Shown here one piece after another: positions 1-6,364 of a DNA stretch of 22,460 bases. This DNA comes from a virus. The DNA lies in the IMG/VR virus record IMGVR_UViG_3300042372_000168, positions 1 to 22,460 of that record, one strand, 5' to 3'. A program made the position numbers and the translations under genes. Numbering within the stretch: position 1 is the first letter of the stretch; the number at the start of each line of letters is the position of its first letter. The notes under the pieces were generated by a model. That model was not told the DNA's origin, searched no databases, and saw only the letters and a list, made by a program, of their open reading frames with translations.

Positions 1-154
1 CACCGTTGCCGGTGCCGATGTTTACTGCCGCTTTGATGCCGTTAGAGTCGCCAGTGCCGACAATGCCAATGACAGAGCTGCGGACGGTGCGGATCGGGCG
101 TGCGCCGCTTTCGACTTCGAGGACTTGGACGCCGTGGAGGAATGTCTCGGACAT
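1..154 (-). CDS. FI: Tail sheath protein (P2 gpFI-like), N-terminal part
   Basis: This is the first 51 codons of a gene that runs off the left end of the window. The protein starts MSETFLHGVQVLEVESG and continues with a stretch reading RPIRTVRSSVIGIVGTG. That is the characteristic N-terminus of P2-like contractile tail sheath proteins, which wrap the tail tube and contract to drive DNA injection. The start is the ATG at 154-152. No Shine-Dalgarno sequence precedes it; instead TAACTT lies 6 nt upstream, with the conserved 19-bp element further up. In P2 the sheath gene FI follows fibre genes H and G and precedes tube gene FII, and the order here agrees. The identification rests on the N-terminus alone, but this segment is distinctive. 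Confidence 0.9.
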   Translation of the reverse strand, partial: MSETFLHGVQVLEVESGARPIRTVRSSVIGIVGTGDSNGIKAAVNIGTGNG

Positions 155-160
155 GGTGGG

Positions 161-202
161 AAGTTATGGGTGGGTGTTCTTGGGGTCGAGCGGGGTTTTG
201 TC
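161..202 (-). promoter_or_regulatory. Putative late promoter copy 1, upstream of sheath gene
   Basis: The exact 19-bp element GACAAAACCCCGCTCGACC (minus strand) occupies 202-184. Its last six bases, TCGACC, match the sigma70 -35 hexamer TTGACA at four of six positions. After a 17-nt spacer comes TAACTT (166-161), which fits the -10 core TAnnnT, and the sheath ATG follows 6 nt later. A transcript starting at the usual distance from this -10 would begin at or next to the ATG. The TGA stop of the preceding membrane-protein gene overlaps the first bases of the element. The repeat is seen directly; its promoter role is inferred. Confidence 0.6.
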
Positions 203-422
203 AGCGTGTTTTCCAGATGCACGAGCCGTGGCCGCATCCCTTCGAGAGTCGGTCGATGTCGTCCTGAAGTTTCTCGATGATCTTATCCTGCACGGAGAGT
301 CGGTCGGTGAGGCTGCGGTAGATGATCCCGGCAAGCGTCGCGATGACACCGCCGAGGAGGCCAAATACTGCAAGCACCCACGAGACGGGCACGACGAGTT
401 GAGAGGCGGTTGCGGTGTCCAT
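201..422 (-). CDS. Small membrane protein with C-terminal amphipathic helix (holin/spanin-like candidate)
   Basis: This is a 73-aa protein starting MDTATASQLV. Residues about 9-33 form one hydrophobic membrane segment rich in V, L, G and A. A charged, probably coiled-coil stretch follows (SLTDRLSVQDKIIEKLQDD), then a short Cys-containing tail (GCGHGSC). I chose the ATG at 422 because its first base is the last base of the TAA stop of the preceding small gene (TAATG), a classic coupling arrangement. An upstream in-frame ATG at 485 would add 21 unremarkable residues that overlap that gene. One membrane anchor followed by a coiled coil suits a spanin-type or accessory lysis protein, but there is no family-specific motif. 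The endolysin is about 5.4 kb away in the same transcription direction. Confidence 0.6.
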   Translation of the reverse strand: MDTATASQLVVPVSWVLAVFGLLGGVIATLAGIIYRSLTDRLSVQDKIIEKLQDDIDRLSKGCGHGSCIWKTR

Positions 423-577
423 TATCGTGCTGTTCTGTCGTTCGAGAGGTAGCCGAGAGCGGCGAGTGAAACCGGAAGAATCCAAGTCTTCCAGTCGGTG
501 ATCTCCGCTCCGTTTTGGACGGTGTTTTGCAACGCGGCGGCGGCGGCCGCGAGCAGTCCGATGATGGTCGTTTTCAT
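422..577 (-). CDS. 51-aa hydrophobic protein, holin-like
   Basis: A 51-aa frame starts MKTTIIGLLAAAAAALQ. It has a hydrophobic N-terminal stretch (about residues 4-16), a short polar part containing ITDWKTW, a second hydrophobic stretch (about 32-44) and a charged end (SNDRTAR). Two short membrane-type segments with a polar or basic tail fit the layout of small phage holins, which form the inner-membrane lesion that releases endolysin. It starts 3 nt after the stop of the 141-aa gene, and its TAA overlaps the ATG of the next membrane protein. That placement supports it as a real gene despite its size. Function is inferred from shape and context only. Confidence 0.55.
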   Translation of the reverse strand: MKTTIIGLLAAAAAALQNTVQNGAEITDWKTWILPVSLAALGYLSNDRTAR

Positions 578-580
578 GCG

Positions 581-1006
581 TTAGAGTAGTGGTTCGGGGA
601 TGGCGTTCTTGATCGCCTCCAGGTCGTCCGGAAGCGGGGTGGTGGTGATGTCTCTGAGAGCTTGCTTCTTGTCGGCGATCTCATTGCGCTTCGCCGTGCT
701 CAATCCCGCCTCGACCGCGCGCATGAGTTCCATGTCGAGCGCATCGAGCTTAGGCGCGCGGAGCTTCCGCCACACGTTGCGCTGAACCTCTTTCGCCGCC
801 TCGATGTCGATGGCAATCGCGCCGGCGTCCAGCTTCCACGCGTCGCGGAAATAGCGATCCTGCGGGAGCTGGTCGTCTTCGATGACTTTATGCTCCACGC
901 CCTCCGGAACCGCCGACGCGATGACCTTGTTGAGGGCGACTCCTGGCGCCGGATGCACAATGCATGTGCTGCCGTCGAGGTCTTGGTAGATGATGATTTT
1001 TGACAT
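581..1006 (-). CDS. Phage protein downstream of tail fibre (possible fibre-associated protein)
   Basis: The protein is 141 aa, starts MSKIIIYQDLDGSTCIVHPAPG and has an internal RYFRDAWKLD. Similar small proteins, beginning with this strand-rich segment and carrying an FRDAW-type motif, are common directly after tail-fibre or tail genes in phages. I know of no firm function for them. The C-terminal half, about residues 65-120, is helical and rich in K, R, E and A. The gene starts 13 nt after the collar-fibre gene ends, and 3 nt separate it from the next small membrane gene. It may act as a fibre chaperone, by analogy with P2 gpG which holds the same position after the fibre gene, but no sequence match to gpG is apparent. 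Confidence 0.65.
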   Translation of the reverse strand: MSKIIIYQDLDGSTCIVHPAPGVALNKVIASAVPEGVEHKVIEDDQLPQDRYFRDAWKLDAGAIAIDIEAAKEVQRNVWRKLRAPKLDALDMELMRAVEAGLSTAKRNEIADKKQALRDITTTPLPDDLEAIKNAIPEPLL

Positions 1007-1019
1007 GGCTTGGCTTTGG

Positions 1020-2804
1020 TTATGCGAAGGCGACGACGCAGATTTCGTCAGAGTCCTGAACGTCTGAACCTTCCGTCACGGTGATTTGCAGAGCGGATGT
1101 GGTCTTCGTTTCGCTCGAACGCGGCGACACCGTGCACGAGTCGGAAACGTCGTTGATCTGGCGGGCGGTGCCAACGAAGGCATAGAGAGAGCTTCCGAAA
1201 ACTCCATCCCAGTTGATCGTGTAGCGTCCGACGCCACGGTCAGTGATTGATGAGACCCCGTGCGAAGAGCGAATTGCGACCGTCCCAGCTCCGCTGAAAT
1301 TAACCCATGCCCTTGAAAGCCCGGGGGTCAGCCGCAGTGTCTGAGGCGTGACCGCTCGCACTGTATCTGTTCCGGTGTCGGTTTCCGTCTGCGTAGCTAG
1401 TTCGATGAGGCCAGCTCGTGTCGTGGTGGCCGTCACAGATGCGAGTCCCGCTGGAGTCACCGCACGCTCGGTATCGGTGCCGGTCTGCGTCTCGGTGTTG
1501 TTGGCCAGCTCGACCTTGCCCGCTGCCGTGGTCGAGGCAGAGGCAACCGTCGCGTTGATCGTGACGTTGGCCGCACCCGAGAACGAGGCTGATCCGGAGA
1601 GGTCGCCTCCGAGAGCGATGGTGCGAGCGGTGGCGAGTTGCGAGGCGGTGCTCGCGTTGCCGATGTAGCCAGGGCCGGTGAGCGTGCCGGTCATCGTGCT
1701 GCCGGACTTCCGGACGTAGATGTCCTCGGCCTGTCCTAAGAGGGCTGCGTCAACTTCGGAGAGCCTCTTTGCCTTGATGCAGGGCAGGAGCGCGACGTTG
1801 CGCGGGCGCGTCTCGCTAGCGTCCACCACCTGATTCGTGCCGGATGTTGCATATGGGCCGTTGTCGAATCCTGATACAGGTCCATACACGTGCTGGTCGT
1901 GCGCGTGGTTGCCGACGGTGTCGCCCTGGAACGATCCGAAAGCACGTCCCGAATCAATGCCGCGTCCGTTGTCCCAGCCCCGAATGAACTCGCCGCGAAG
2001 GTCGGGGATGTTGAAGGTCGTCGTGCCGTTCCCTACGCCGAAGCTCGTCCCGATCCGGGCGAAGAGAACGTCGTAGGTCGTGCGGCTGACTGCCTGCCCG
2101 TTACACTCCAGCCACGAATCTGGAGGCGTGTTCGCCGAGAAATAAGCCACCGTGCCGATGGGGATCGTGTCGCCTGCCGTGCGCTGATCGACGTATTCTT
2201 TGGTAGCCGCATGAAGCCCCGCTGTCGGATCACCCGGCAGCGTGAGCGCACCCGTCATCGTGTCGCCGGTCTTTTTCACATACCCGGCTGCGAGCTTGGC
2301 GGGAGTGACGATGCGCTCGTCATCGGTGCCTGCGCTCACTTCCGCGGTCGTCGCGATTTCGGCAACGCCCTTCACGGTCTGTGTGGCCTGCGGGTAGCTG
2401 AACGTGGTGTCGCCCACGGTGACCGAGCCAGCGGGAACGCCGGTGATGACCAAGTCCACCGCGATGAGCGCGACGGTTCCAGAACCCTTCGTGATGATGG
2501 GGCTAGACTGAGAGTAGATCGCCACGAGCGTATTGTCGGCAGTGAACAAGCCGATTTCCCGGACCGTGTAGGTATCGGTCGAGGAGTCGTTCGCGGTGAC
2601 GTGGATCGTGTCGTCGGCGACGGCACCTCCACCAGTGGCCGTGATCTTCTTGATCTCGGTGTTCAGAGCGGTGGCTGCAACGGTCGGAGTCCAACTGACT
2701 GAGCCGATGCCAACCTTGGCGATAGTGATCGGGTTCGTGCCGGTGTTGTTCGCGTTTACAATCGCGTTCTTGCCAGCGGTGGTGAGTAGGAATTGGAGTG
2801 ACAT
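1020..2804 (-). CDS. Tail fibre with collar domain (P2 gpH position)
   Basis: This is a 594-aa fibre protein. Residues about 1-140 (MSLQFLLTTAGKNAIVNA onward) match the N-terminal baseplate-attachment region of P2/Mu-type fibres (DUF3751-like). A phage tail-collar domain covers about 212-345, with IGTVAYFSANTPPDSWLECNG and FNIPDLRGEFIRGWD as hallmarks. Three copies of a fibre repeat of the form G-x-x-x-x-A-(x)n-GTD-x-x-R-x-VTP-x-x-L fall at about 146-171, 429-454 and 465-490. The C-terminus (RAWVNFSGAGTVAIR onward) resembles receptor-binding heads seen on many phage fibres. It starts 1 nt after the gpI stop. It probably binds the host surface and is fixed to the baseplate through the N-terminus. 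No invertible fibre segment or reverse-transcriptase cassette is near it. Confidence 0.88.
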   Translation of the reverse strand: MSLQFLLTTAGKNAIVNANNTGTNPITIAKVGIGSVSWTPTVAATALNTEIKKITATGGGAVADDTIHVTANDSSTDTYTVREIGLFTADNTLVAIYSQSSPIITKGSGTVALIAVDLVITGVPAGSVTVGDTTFSYPQATQTVKGVAEIATTAEVSAGTDDERIVTPAKLAAGYVKKTGDTMTGALTLPGDPTAGLHAATKEYVDQRTAGDTIPIGTVAYFSANTPPDSWLECNGQAVSRTTYDVLFARIGTSFGVGNGTTTFNIPDLRGEFIRGWDNGRGIDSGRAFGSFQGDTVGNHAHDQHVYGPVSGFDNGPYATSGTNQVVDASETRPRNVALLPCIKAKRLSEVDAALLGQAEDIYVRKSGSTMTGTLTGPGYIGNASTASQLATARTIALGGDLSGSASFSGAANVTINATVASASTTAAGKVELANNTETQTGTDTERAVTPAGLASVTATTTRAGLIELATQTETDTGTDTVRAVTPQTLRLTPGLSRAWVNFSGAGTVAIRSSHGVSSITDRGVGRYTINWDGVFGSSLYAFVGTARQINDVSDSCTVSPRSSETKTTSALQITVTEGSDVQDSDEICVVAFA

Positions 2805-2805
2805 G

Positions 2806-3336
2806 TCAGTAGGTAGCTAGTGCGTTGAGGCGGGCGAAAATCGCGGGGCGAAGAACTCCGACGATGTTCACCTCGCCGCTGCCAGTCGTGCCGAAGATGA
2901 TGTCGTAGTGCGAGCGCAAAGGCTTGTTTCGATCCACTGCTTTTGCCATCGCGTCTTGCATGGCGATTGTCGCGTTAGGGTTGACGATGTAGATCGTGAA
3001 GGTGTGCGGAGTTCCGGTCGGCGATTTCTCGAACCACTCGACGAGCTGCGAGTCAGCACCCAGCGAGGCCAGCGCACCGCGAACAGCACCCGAAGTGCCT
3101 TTCTGGCGGTGCGTGCTGATCGACGTGCGCACGACTGATCGCTTGATGGTTTCCGTCCAGTTTGGATCCCAAGTATCGACCGAGAGCGCCCAGGCCAGCC
3201 ACGGCAGCAGGACAACCGGGCACGCGTCAGCGCTCCACAGGTCACGGATCGGCGTGGGAACAGTCGCCGCACGTTCCACCGCGAGCGAGATTGCTCGCTC
3301 TTGGCTCGTCGCGGAGATGGGCAGAAGATCATTCAT
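2806..3336 (-). CDS. I: Tail protein I (P2 gpI-like baseplate protein)
   Basis: The protein is 176 aa, close to the usual length for P2 gpI. Near the N-terminus it carries the family hallmark: leucine-rich DLLPISATSQERAISLAVER, then DLWSADACPVVLLPWLAWALSVD. The Pro-x-x-Leu-Pro-Trp-Leu-Ala-Trp-type motif is typical of phage tail protein I, which sits at the baseplate edge and helps join the tail fibre. Its ATG overlaps the end of the gpJ gene by 8 bp. The order W-J-I-fibre is the P2 order, supporting the assignment. The C-terminal third is divergent. Confidence 0.92.
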   Translation of the reverse strand: MNDLLPISATSQERAISLAVERAATVPTPIRDLWSADACPVVLLPWLAWALSVDTWDPNWTETIKRSVVRTSISTHRQKGTSGAVRGALASLGADSQLVEWFEKSPTGTPHTFTIYIVNPNATIAMQDAMAKAVDRNKPLRSHYDIIFGTTGSGEVNIVGVLRPAIFARLNALATY

Positions 3337-4225
3337 CGGTGCCTGAAAGCGTTACGGTTCTGTGTGTGCAGTGCCCGTATGAGGTTTCATTGATCGTGAT
3401 GTTTGAGGTCGGGTGAGTTAGGTTCACTCGCTGCACTCCGGGCTGGTGGAGCGCGGCGTAAATTCCCGATAGAGTAATGTCGAAGCCCACCTTCAGAACG
3501 CTTGCAATGTAGGCGTCGAGCGCGTCGATAGCAGCCGTTAGAACCACTGAGGAATCGGGGCCGGGATAGGTGTAGATCGACGCCGTGATGTGGTAATTTA
3601 CTTTCGACGCGGCCTGCACGGTAACGAGGTCAGTTAGAGGCCTGATAGACTCGTCGTTGAGAGCGGCGGCGACTGCATTTATTACCGTGGTCGTGGGCTG
3701 TCCGTTGCCGACGCGTGAGAGAACAGAAATCAAGACTTCGCCGGGGTCGGGAGACGTAGCAGAAACGTCTAGCACGTCAGGATGCGCGGACAGCGCGTGG
3801 AAGATGTAGGCACCCTCCGGCCCTGCGGTGCTGAAACCTTCGAGCGAAAGCGTGATGCGTCCGCGAAAGTCCGCATCCGATTCCATCACTGCGGGGATGG
3901 GCGGGATCGCGGAGAGGTTCGCCTCGGTGATCACAAGCCGCGTCACCCCGAAGAGTGCGCCGATATGGTCGAGATCGGAGCCGAGAGCGTAGGCAAGCAT
4001 GGTCGCCCTGGCAGCGTCGTTGATGCGCTGGCGGATGATCACCTCGCGGTATGCCGCGACTTCGAGAATTTTATACGCCGGATCGGACTCCACGAGCGCG
4101 GAGAACTCCGGATCGCGTGCCTGGAGGTCGGCGAGCATCGCGGCGAAGATCGTCTCGAAGCTGAGCTGCTCCACCACCACGGGCGCGGGCAAGCTGGAAA
4201 GGTCGATGTTGGTGAACGCATTCAT
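3329..4225 (-). CDS. J: Baseplate assembly protein J
   Basis: The protein is 298 aa, near the roughly 300 aa typical of P2 gpJ. It opens with a segment pairing LPAPVVVEQLSFE with FAAMLADLQARDP. Next comes the conserved DPAYKILEVAAYREVIIRQR and ARATMLAYALGSDLDHIGAL, the signature of the baseplate J family. Wedge proteins of this family form the inner baseplate ring together with W. The ATG overlaps the gpW stop by 4 bp (ATGA), implying coupled translation. I see no truncation or odd residue. Confidence 0.95.
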   Translation of the reverse strand: MNAFTNIDLSSLPAPVVVEQLSFETIFAAMLADLQARDPEFSALVESDPAYKILEVAAYREVIIRQRINDAARATMLAYALGSDLDHIGALFGVTRLVITEANLSAIPPIPAVMESDADFRGRITLSLEGFSTAGPEGAYIFHALSAHPDVLDVSATSPDPGEVLISVLSRVGNGQPTTTVINAVAAALNDESIRPLTDLVTVQAASKVNYHITASIYTYPGPDSSVVLTAAIDALDAYIASVLKVGFDITLSGIYAALHQPGVQRVNLTHPTSNITINETSYGHCTHRTVTLSGTDE

Positions 4226-4971
4226 ATTACGATGCCGTCGAGGAATACGGGTTGGCCGGTCGGGAGGTAGATCGCCTCAAGGTCGATGACGATTGAGCCA
4301 GCGCGTGAGTTCTGTGGAACGGAAGCGGTGGCGACCGGGGGAGCTGCTTCGGTGATAATCGGCGTTCCGGTGGGTACCGCACCGTCGCCAATAGCTACGG
4401 CGGGTGCCCAGTCGGGGGCGAGGTTAGGCGTCGGTTGCAGGGCGAACTCTCGGATACCCGTCGTCCACGCGGAGCCTCCGGAGATATTCGGGTAATAGCC
4501 CATCACCCAGCGTCCCGATGTGCTGGTGGCGGCCTGCCATTGCACAATGATGGACGGGAAAACCGTGGTGGCGTCGCCCACCCCATAAGCCGGTTTCCCG
4601 TCTATGTCGGCGATGCGCGGGAGGAAGCCGGTGGCGTTTGGGGTGAGCGTCCCGCCGATCATAATGCCGGGTGGGCCAATCTGGATCGGAGCACTCGGCA
4701 CGCTCGCATCCTCTGCTGTGAATCGTCTCGCCTGCACGCGGGTGACCTGCAAGCGCGGTTCCCAACGGATCAGAGCCTCGGCAGTGGCCGCGAAAAGATC
4801 CACGAGGGTTTGCTCGTTGAGCGGATTATCGACCAGGTCGAAGAGCCTGGAGCCGTAGTTCCGGCGCATGACACGCGAACCCAGAGGAGTCGTCAGAATG
4901 TCCCTGATCGACTGCCGAAGGTGAGCCAGTCCGGAGAGGATTTTTCCGGTTCTTGCGTTGGTGCCTCGCAT
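4222..4971 (-). CDS. W: Baseplate assembly protein W (gp25-like) with a large insertion
   Basis: The protein is 249 aa from the ATG at 4971, about twice the length of P2 gpW (about 115 aa). The N-terminal part, residues about 8-83, is a clear gpW/gp25 wedge domain (GLAHLRQSIRDILTTPLGSR, then RRNYGSRLFDLVDNPLN, then EALIRWEPR). The family's closing strand (SIVIDLEAIYLPTGQPV) appears only at about 226-242. Between them lies an insertion of about 140 residues, roughly 84-224, rich in P, G, T and A and containing GRWVMGYYPNISGGSAW. A GTG at 4980 would add three residues. I prefer the ATG because its distance from the upstream 19-bp element matches the other copies and because the GTG overlaps the proposed -10. 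It begins the W-J-I-fibre unit. Confidence 0.88.
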   Translation of the reverse strand: MRGTNARTGKILSGLAHLRQSIRDILTTPLGSRVMRRNYGSRLFDLVDNPLNEQTLVDLFAATAEALIRWEPRLQVTRVQARRFTAEDASVPSAPIQIGPPGIMIGGTLTPNATGFLPRIADIDGKPAYGVGDATTVFPSIIVQWQAATSTSGRWVMGYYPNISGGSAWTTGIREFALQPTPNLAPDWAPAVAIGDGAVPTGTPIITEAAPPVATASVPQNSRAGSIVIDLEAIYLPTGQPVFLDGIVI

Positions 4972-4978
4972 TCGTCGC

Positions 4979-5020
4979 ACGGTAGGAACGGCGTTGCCCT
5001 TGGTCGAGCGGGGTTTTGTC
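4979..5020 (-). promoter_or_regulatory. Putative late promoter copy 2, upstream of baseplate W
   Basis: The 19-bp element GACAAAACCCCGCTCGACC occupies 5020-5002 on the minus strand. A 17-nt spacer leads to TACCGT (4984-4979), and the gpW ATG lies 7 nt further on. The stretch from this -10 to the ATG (CCTACCGTGCGACGAATG) matches that of copy 3 (CCTACCTTCGCACCAATG) at 13 of 18 positions. A hairpin terminator ends just upstream. That suits a promoter that restarts transcription for the baseplate genes. Confidence 0.62.
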
Positions 5021-5025
5021 TCCCA

Positions 5026-5060
5026 ACAGAAACTCCCGCCACCGGCGAGGGTGACGGGAG
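5026..5060 (-). terminator. Hairpin terminator between HNH gene and baseplate W
   Basis: On the minus strand CTCCCGTCACC (5060-5050) pairs with GGTGGCGGGAG (5043-5033) across the 6-nt loop CTCGCC. This gives 11 pairs with a single G-U, followed by TTTCTGT. It has the form of a rho-independent terminator, although the T-tract is broken. It would stop transcripts coming through the endolysin-tRNA-HNH segment. The next 19-bp promoter-like element begins 6 nt past the T-tract. Confidence 0.65.
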
Positions 5061-5083
5061 AACACTAGCCACGGGGAAAGCAA

Positions 5084-5107
5084 TTGCAGGGGCGGGATTT
5101 GAACCGG
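5084..5107 (-). other. tRNA-like 3' end fragment (T-arm plus acceptor strand)
   Basis: Directly after the TAA of the HNH gene the minus strand reads CCGGTTCAAATCCCGC and then CCCTGCAA. GGTTCAAATCC is a perfect T-arm (B-box) consensus, and CCCTGCA plus A would be the acceptor 3' strand and discriminator base. The T-stem is imperfect, with three of five pairs, and no matching D- or anticodon arm lies next to it. The matching acceptor 5' strand TGCAGGG is not found near the HNH gene. It is either a remnant of a tRNA cut by the HNH gene, a phage attachment-type sequence, or chance. Confidence 0.45.
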
Positions 5108-5476
5108 TTACAATTCGATCAAACCTGCGTGCAGTTTGGCGTGGCAGTTTTTACAAAGACAGACGCACTTTTCCAGCTCTTTTTCAATCTTGCCCTTTCC
5201 TATTTTTTGTCCATTTGAAACAGCTCCAATAGTGAAGTCCTTTGTGGATGGGTCAATATGGTGAGCATCCAAACAGGCGTGACAAGTCTCTCCGCATTTT
5301 TTGCATCCTTTTGATCTAAAGTCGGAGAGCAAAATTTTTATATGAACAGTCGTTTTTCTAGCGTTTTTCTTAACCCTAGCAAGGTGCTTCGCTTTGAACA
5401 CCGGATCTTTTTCAAGTCGCCTGCGCATGTATTCACGATGGTATTCCCTCCTTTTTTCTTGGTCCTTTAGTGGCAC
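5108..5476 (-). CDS. HNH endonuclease (homing type)
   Basis: The protein is 122 aa from a GTG start. The N-terminus is strongly basic (PLKDQEKRREYHREYMRRR), as in the many small free-standing phage HNH enzymes, and probably binds DNA. Zinc-knuckle cysteines are C58-x-x-C61 and C108-x-x-C111. The catalytic HNH core includes H72-H73 in ACLDAHHIDP and the final NCHAKLH (H112, H116). HNH enzymes cut DNA with one metal ion, and homing types spread their own gene. The gene is visibly more AT-rich than its neighbours, with codons such as AAA, TTT and AAT. It interrupts the P2-like V to W interval, between a tRNA gene and a tRNA-like fragment, so I read it as a recent mobile insertion. Confidence 0.88.
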   Translation of the reverse strand: MPLKDQEKRREYHREYMRRRLEKDPVFKAKHLARVKKNARKTTVHIKILLSDFRSKGCKKCGETCHACLDAHHIDPSTKDFTIGAVSNGQKIGKGKIEKELEKCVCLCKNCHAKLHAGLIEL

Positions 5477-5494
5477 GACTTGAAGCTACGGATT

Positions 5495-5524
5495 TATAAA
5501 GATCATTCAAGAATATTAAACCAA
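5495..5524 (-). promoter_or_regulatory. Weak candidate promoter for HNH gene
   Basis: In the AT-rich 52 nt between the tRNA and the HNH gene, the minus strand reads TTGGTT (5524-5519), an 18-nt spacer, then TTTATA (5500-5495). TATAAA two bases further on is an alternative -10, but with a 20-nt spacer. Base composition alone makes such matches likely, so this is only a candidate. Confidence 0.25.
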
Positions 5525-5528
5525 GAAA

Positions 5529-5601
5529 TTACAGCGGTCAGGATCGAACTGACGACCTCATGGGTATGAGCCAAGCGAGCTGCCAACTGCTCTACGCTGC
5601 G
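5529..5601 (-). tRNA. tRNA with CAT anticodon (tRNA-Met type)
   Basis: A complete 73-nt cloverleaf can be folded. The acceptor is CGCAGCG/CGCTGTA with a C1-A72 mismatch and a G-U at pair 2-71. The D-stem is GAGC/GCTC with loop AGTTGGCA. The anticodon arm is CTTGG-CTCATAC-CCATG with one T-T mismatch at 28-42 and anticodon CAT. The variable loop is AGGTC. The T-arm is GTCAG-TTCGATC-CTGAC, and the discriminator base is A. No CCA is encoded. It probably decodes AUG; a CAT anticodon could also be a modified Ile tRNA. The C1-A72 mismatch recalls initiator tRNAs, but the anticodon stem lacks their three G-C pairs. It sits between the endolysin and the HNH gene and is probably transcribed with them. 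Confidence 0.87.
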
Positions 5602-5677
5602 TTTGGCGGGAGTGCCCAAGGTATTGACGCGCTTGCCGAAGCATTCCGTCGATAAGCTCGAACCCTCCCGTTTGGGT

Positions 5678-5728
5678 GCCTGCCCTCTCTCGCTATCCTT
5701 ACGGAGTCACGGCGGAAAGAGGACAGGC
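5678..5728 (-). other. Long RNA hairpin in the endolysin-tRNA gap
   Basis: In the 187-nt gap between the endolysin and the tRNA, which has no supported gene, the minus strand reads GCCTGTCCTCTTTC (5728-5715). It pairs with GAGAGAGGGCAGGC (5691-5678) over 14 pairs. The 23-nt loop contains TCC-GTAA-GGA, a small inner hairpin with a GNRA-type loop. Both non-Watson-Crick pairs are G-U in the minus-strand RNA; on the plus strand they would be C-A mismatches. There is no T-tract after it, so it is not an ordinary terminator. It may be a processing site or a small structured RNA. Confidence 0.5.
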
Positions 5729-5788
5729 GGTGCACCAACCAATGATGCGAGGGCAAGTTGCCAACGCTGCGGAAGTTGTCGAGGAAAT

Positions 5789-6364
5789 TCAGCGGGTCGC
5801 CTGAAAATGCATGCTATCGAAGCCCCAGAACGCCCCAGCCGAAACCCAGCCTTCACGGGCGAACGCCTCCATGATTTCGAGCGGCATGTCAGCTTGCAGC
5901 GGCCACGTGTCCCGGAACGTGTTGTCGTCCGCGTCGAGGTCGATTGCTGCCCCCCATGCGTGAAGGCTCTTCGTGCTGCCGTCCCGCTTGTTCCGGTCGT
6001 TGTAGATTCCTCCGTAGTCCTCGGCCTCGTCCTTGATGTGCGGGAGTCGCGGGATCAGGTCACGGATCGCCGTGAGGATTCGGAGCAACGAGGCTGCGCA
6101 CTTCCGGTGAACGCGGGTGCGCGTGACGCGGATCCCGCCGTAGAACATCGGGTAGGGGAAATCGATCATCACCAGATTGGCCTCGTCCCCTGGCTCTCCG
6201 TAGAACGCGCGGAGCGATGCTTGGTCGGACGCTGGCCACGGGTTCGGAGTCGGCATGAGCGAACGGAGGTAGGCGCGGCACGCGGCTTGTGACTTCGGCC
6301 CCCAGAACCCGTCCGGGGTGACACCGATCTTGGTTTGCATCGCGATGATATGATCTCTGGTCAT
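5789..6364 (-). CDS. Endolysin, M15-family D,D-/L-D-peptidase
   Basis: The protein is 191 aa. The N-terminus, residues about 4-35 (IIAMQTKIGVTPDGFWGPKSQ), looks like a short peptidoglycan-binding repeat. The catalytic part carries the M15 zinc signature S-L-H-A-W-G-A-A-I-D with H135 and D142, and the closing WGFDSMHFQ with H186. Enzymes of this family cut peptide cross-links in the cell wall to release phage. No signal peptide is present, so it needs a holin to leave the cytoplasm. I start it at the ATG at 6364, which overlaps the TGA of the preceding gene (ATGA). A longer frame back to 6544 adds low-complexity residues over the DUF1353 gene. Placement between V and W is unusual for a P2-like order. 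Confidence 0.9.
   Translation of the reverse strand: MTRDHIIAMQTKIGVTPDGFWGPKSQAACRAYLRSLMPTPNPWPASDQASLRAFYGEPGDEANLVMIDFPYPMFYGGIRVTRTRVHRKCAASLLRILTAIRDLIPRLPHIKDEAEDYGGIYNDRNKRDGSTKSLHAWGAAIDLDADDNTFRDTWPLQADMPLEIMEAFAREGWVSAGAFWGFDSMHFQATR

Noticed and set aside
1020-2804. A diversity-generating retroelement target in the collar fibre
   Set aside because: No reverse transcriptase, template repeat or near-identical variable repeat is present in the window.
5602-5677. A second complete tRNA next to the CAT tRNA (GGTTCGAGC and a CCA-like end)
   Set aside because: The TTCGAGC lies on the 5' side rather than in a T-arm position, and no D-arm or anticodon stem can be folded.
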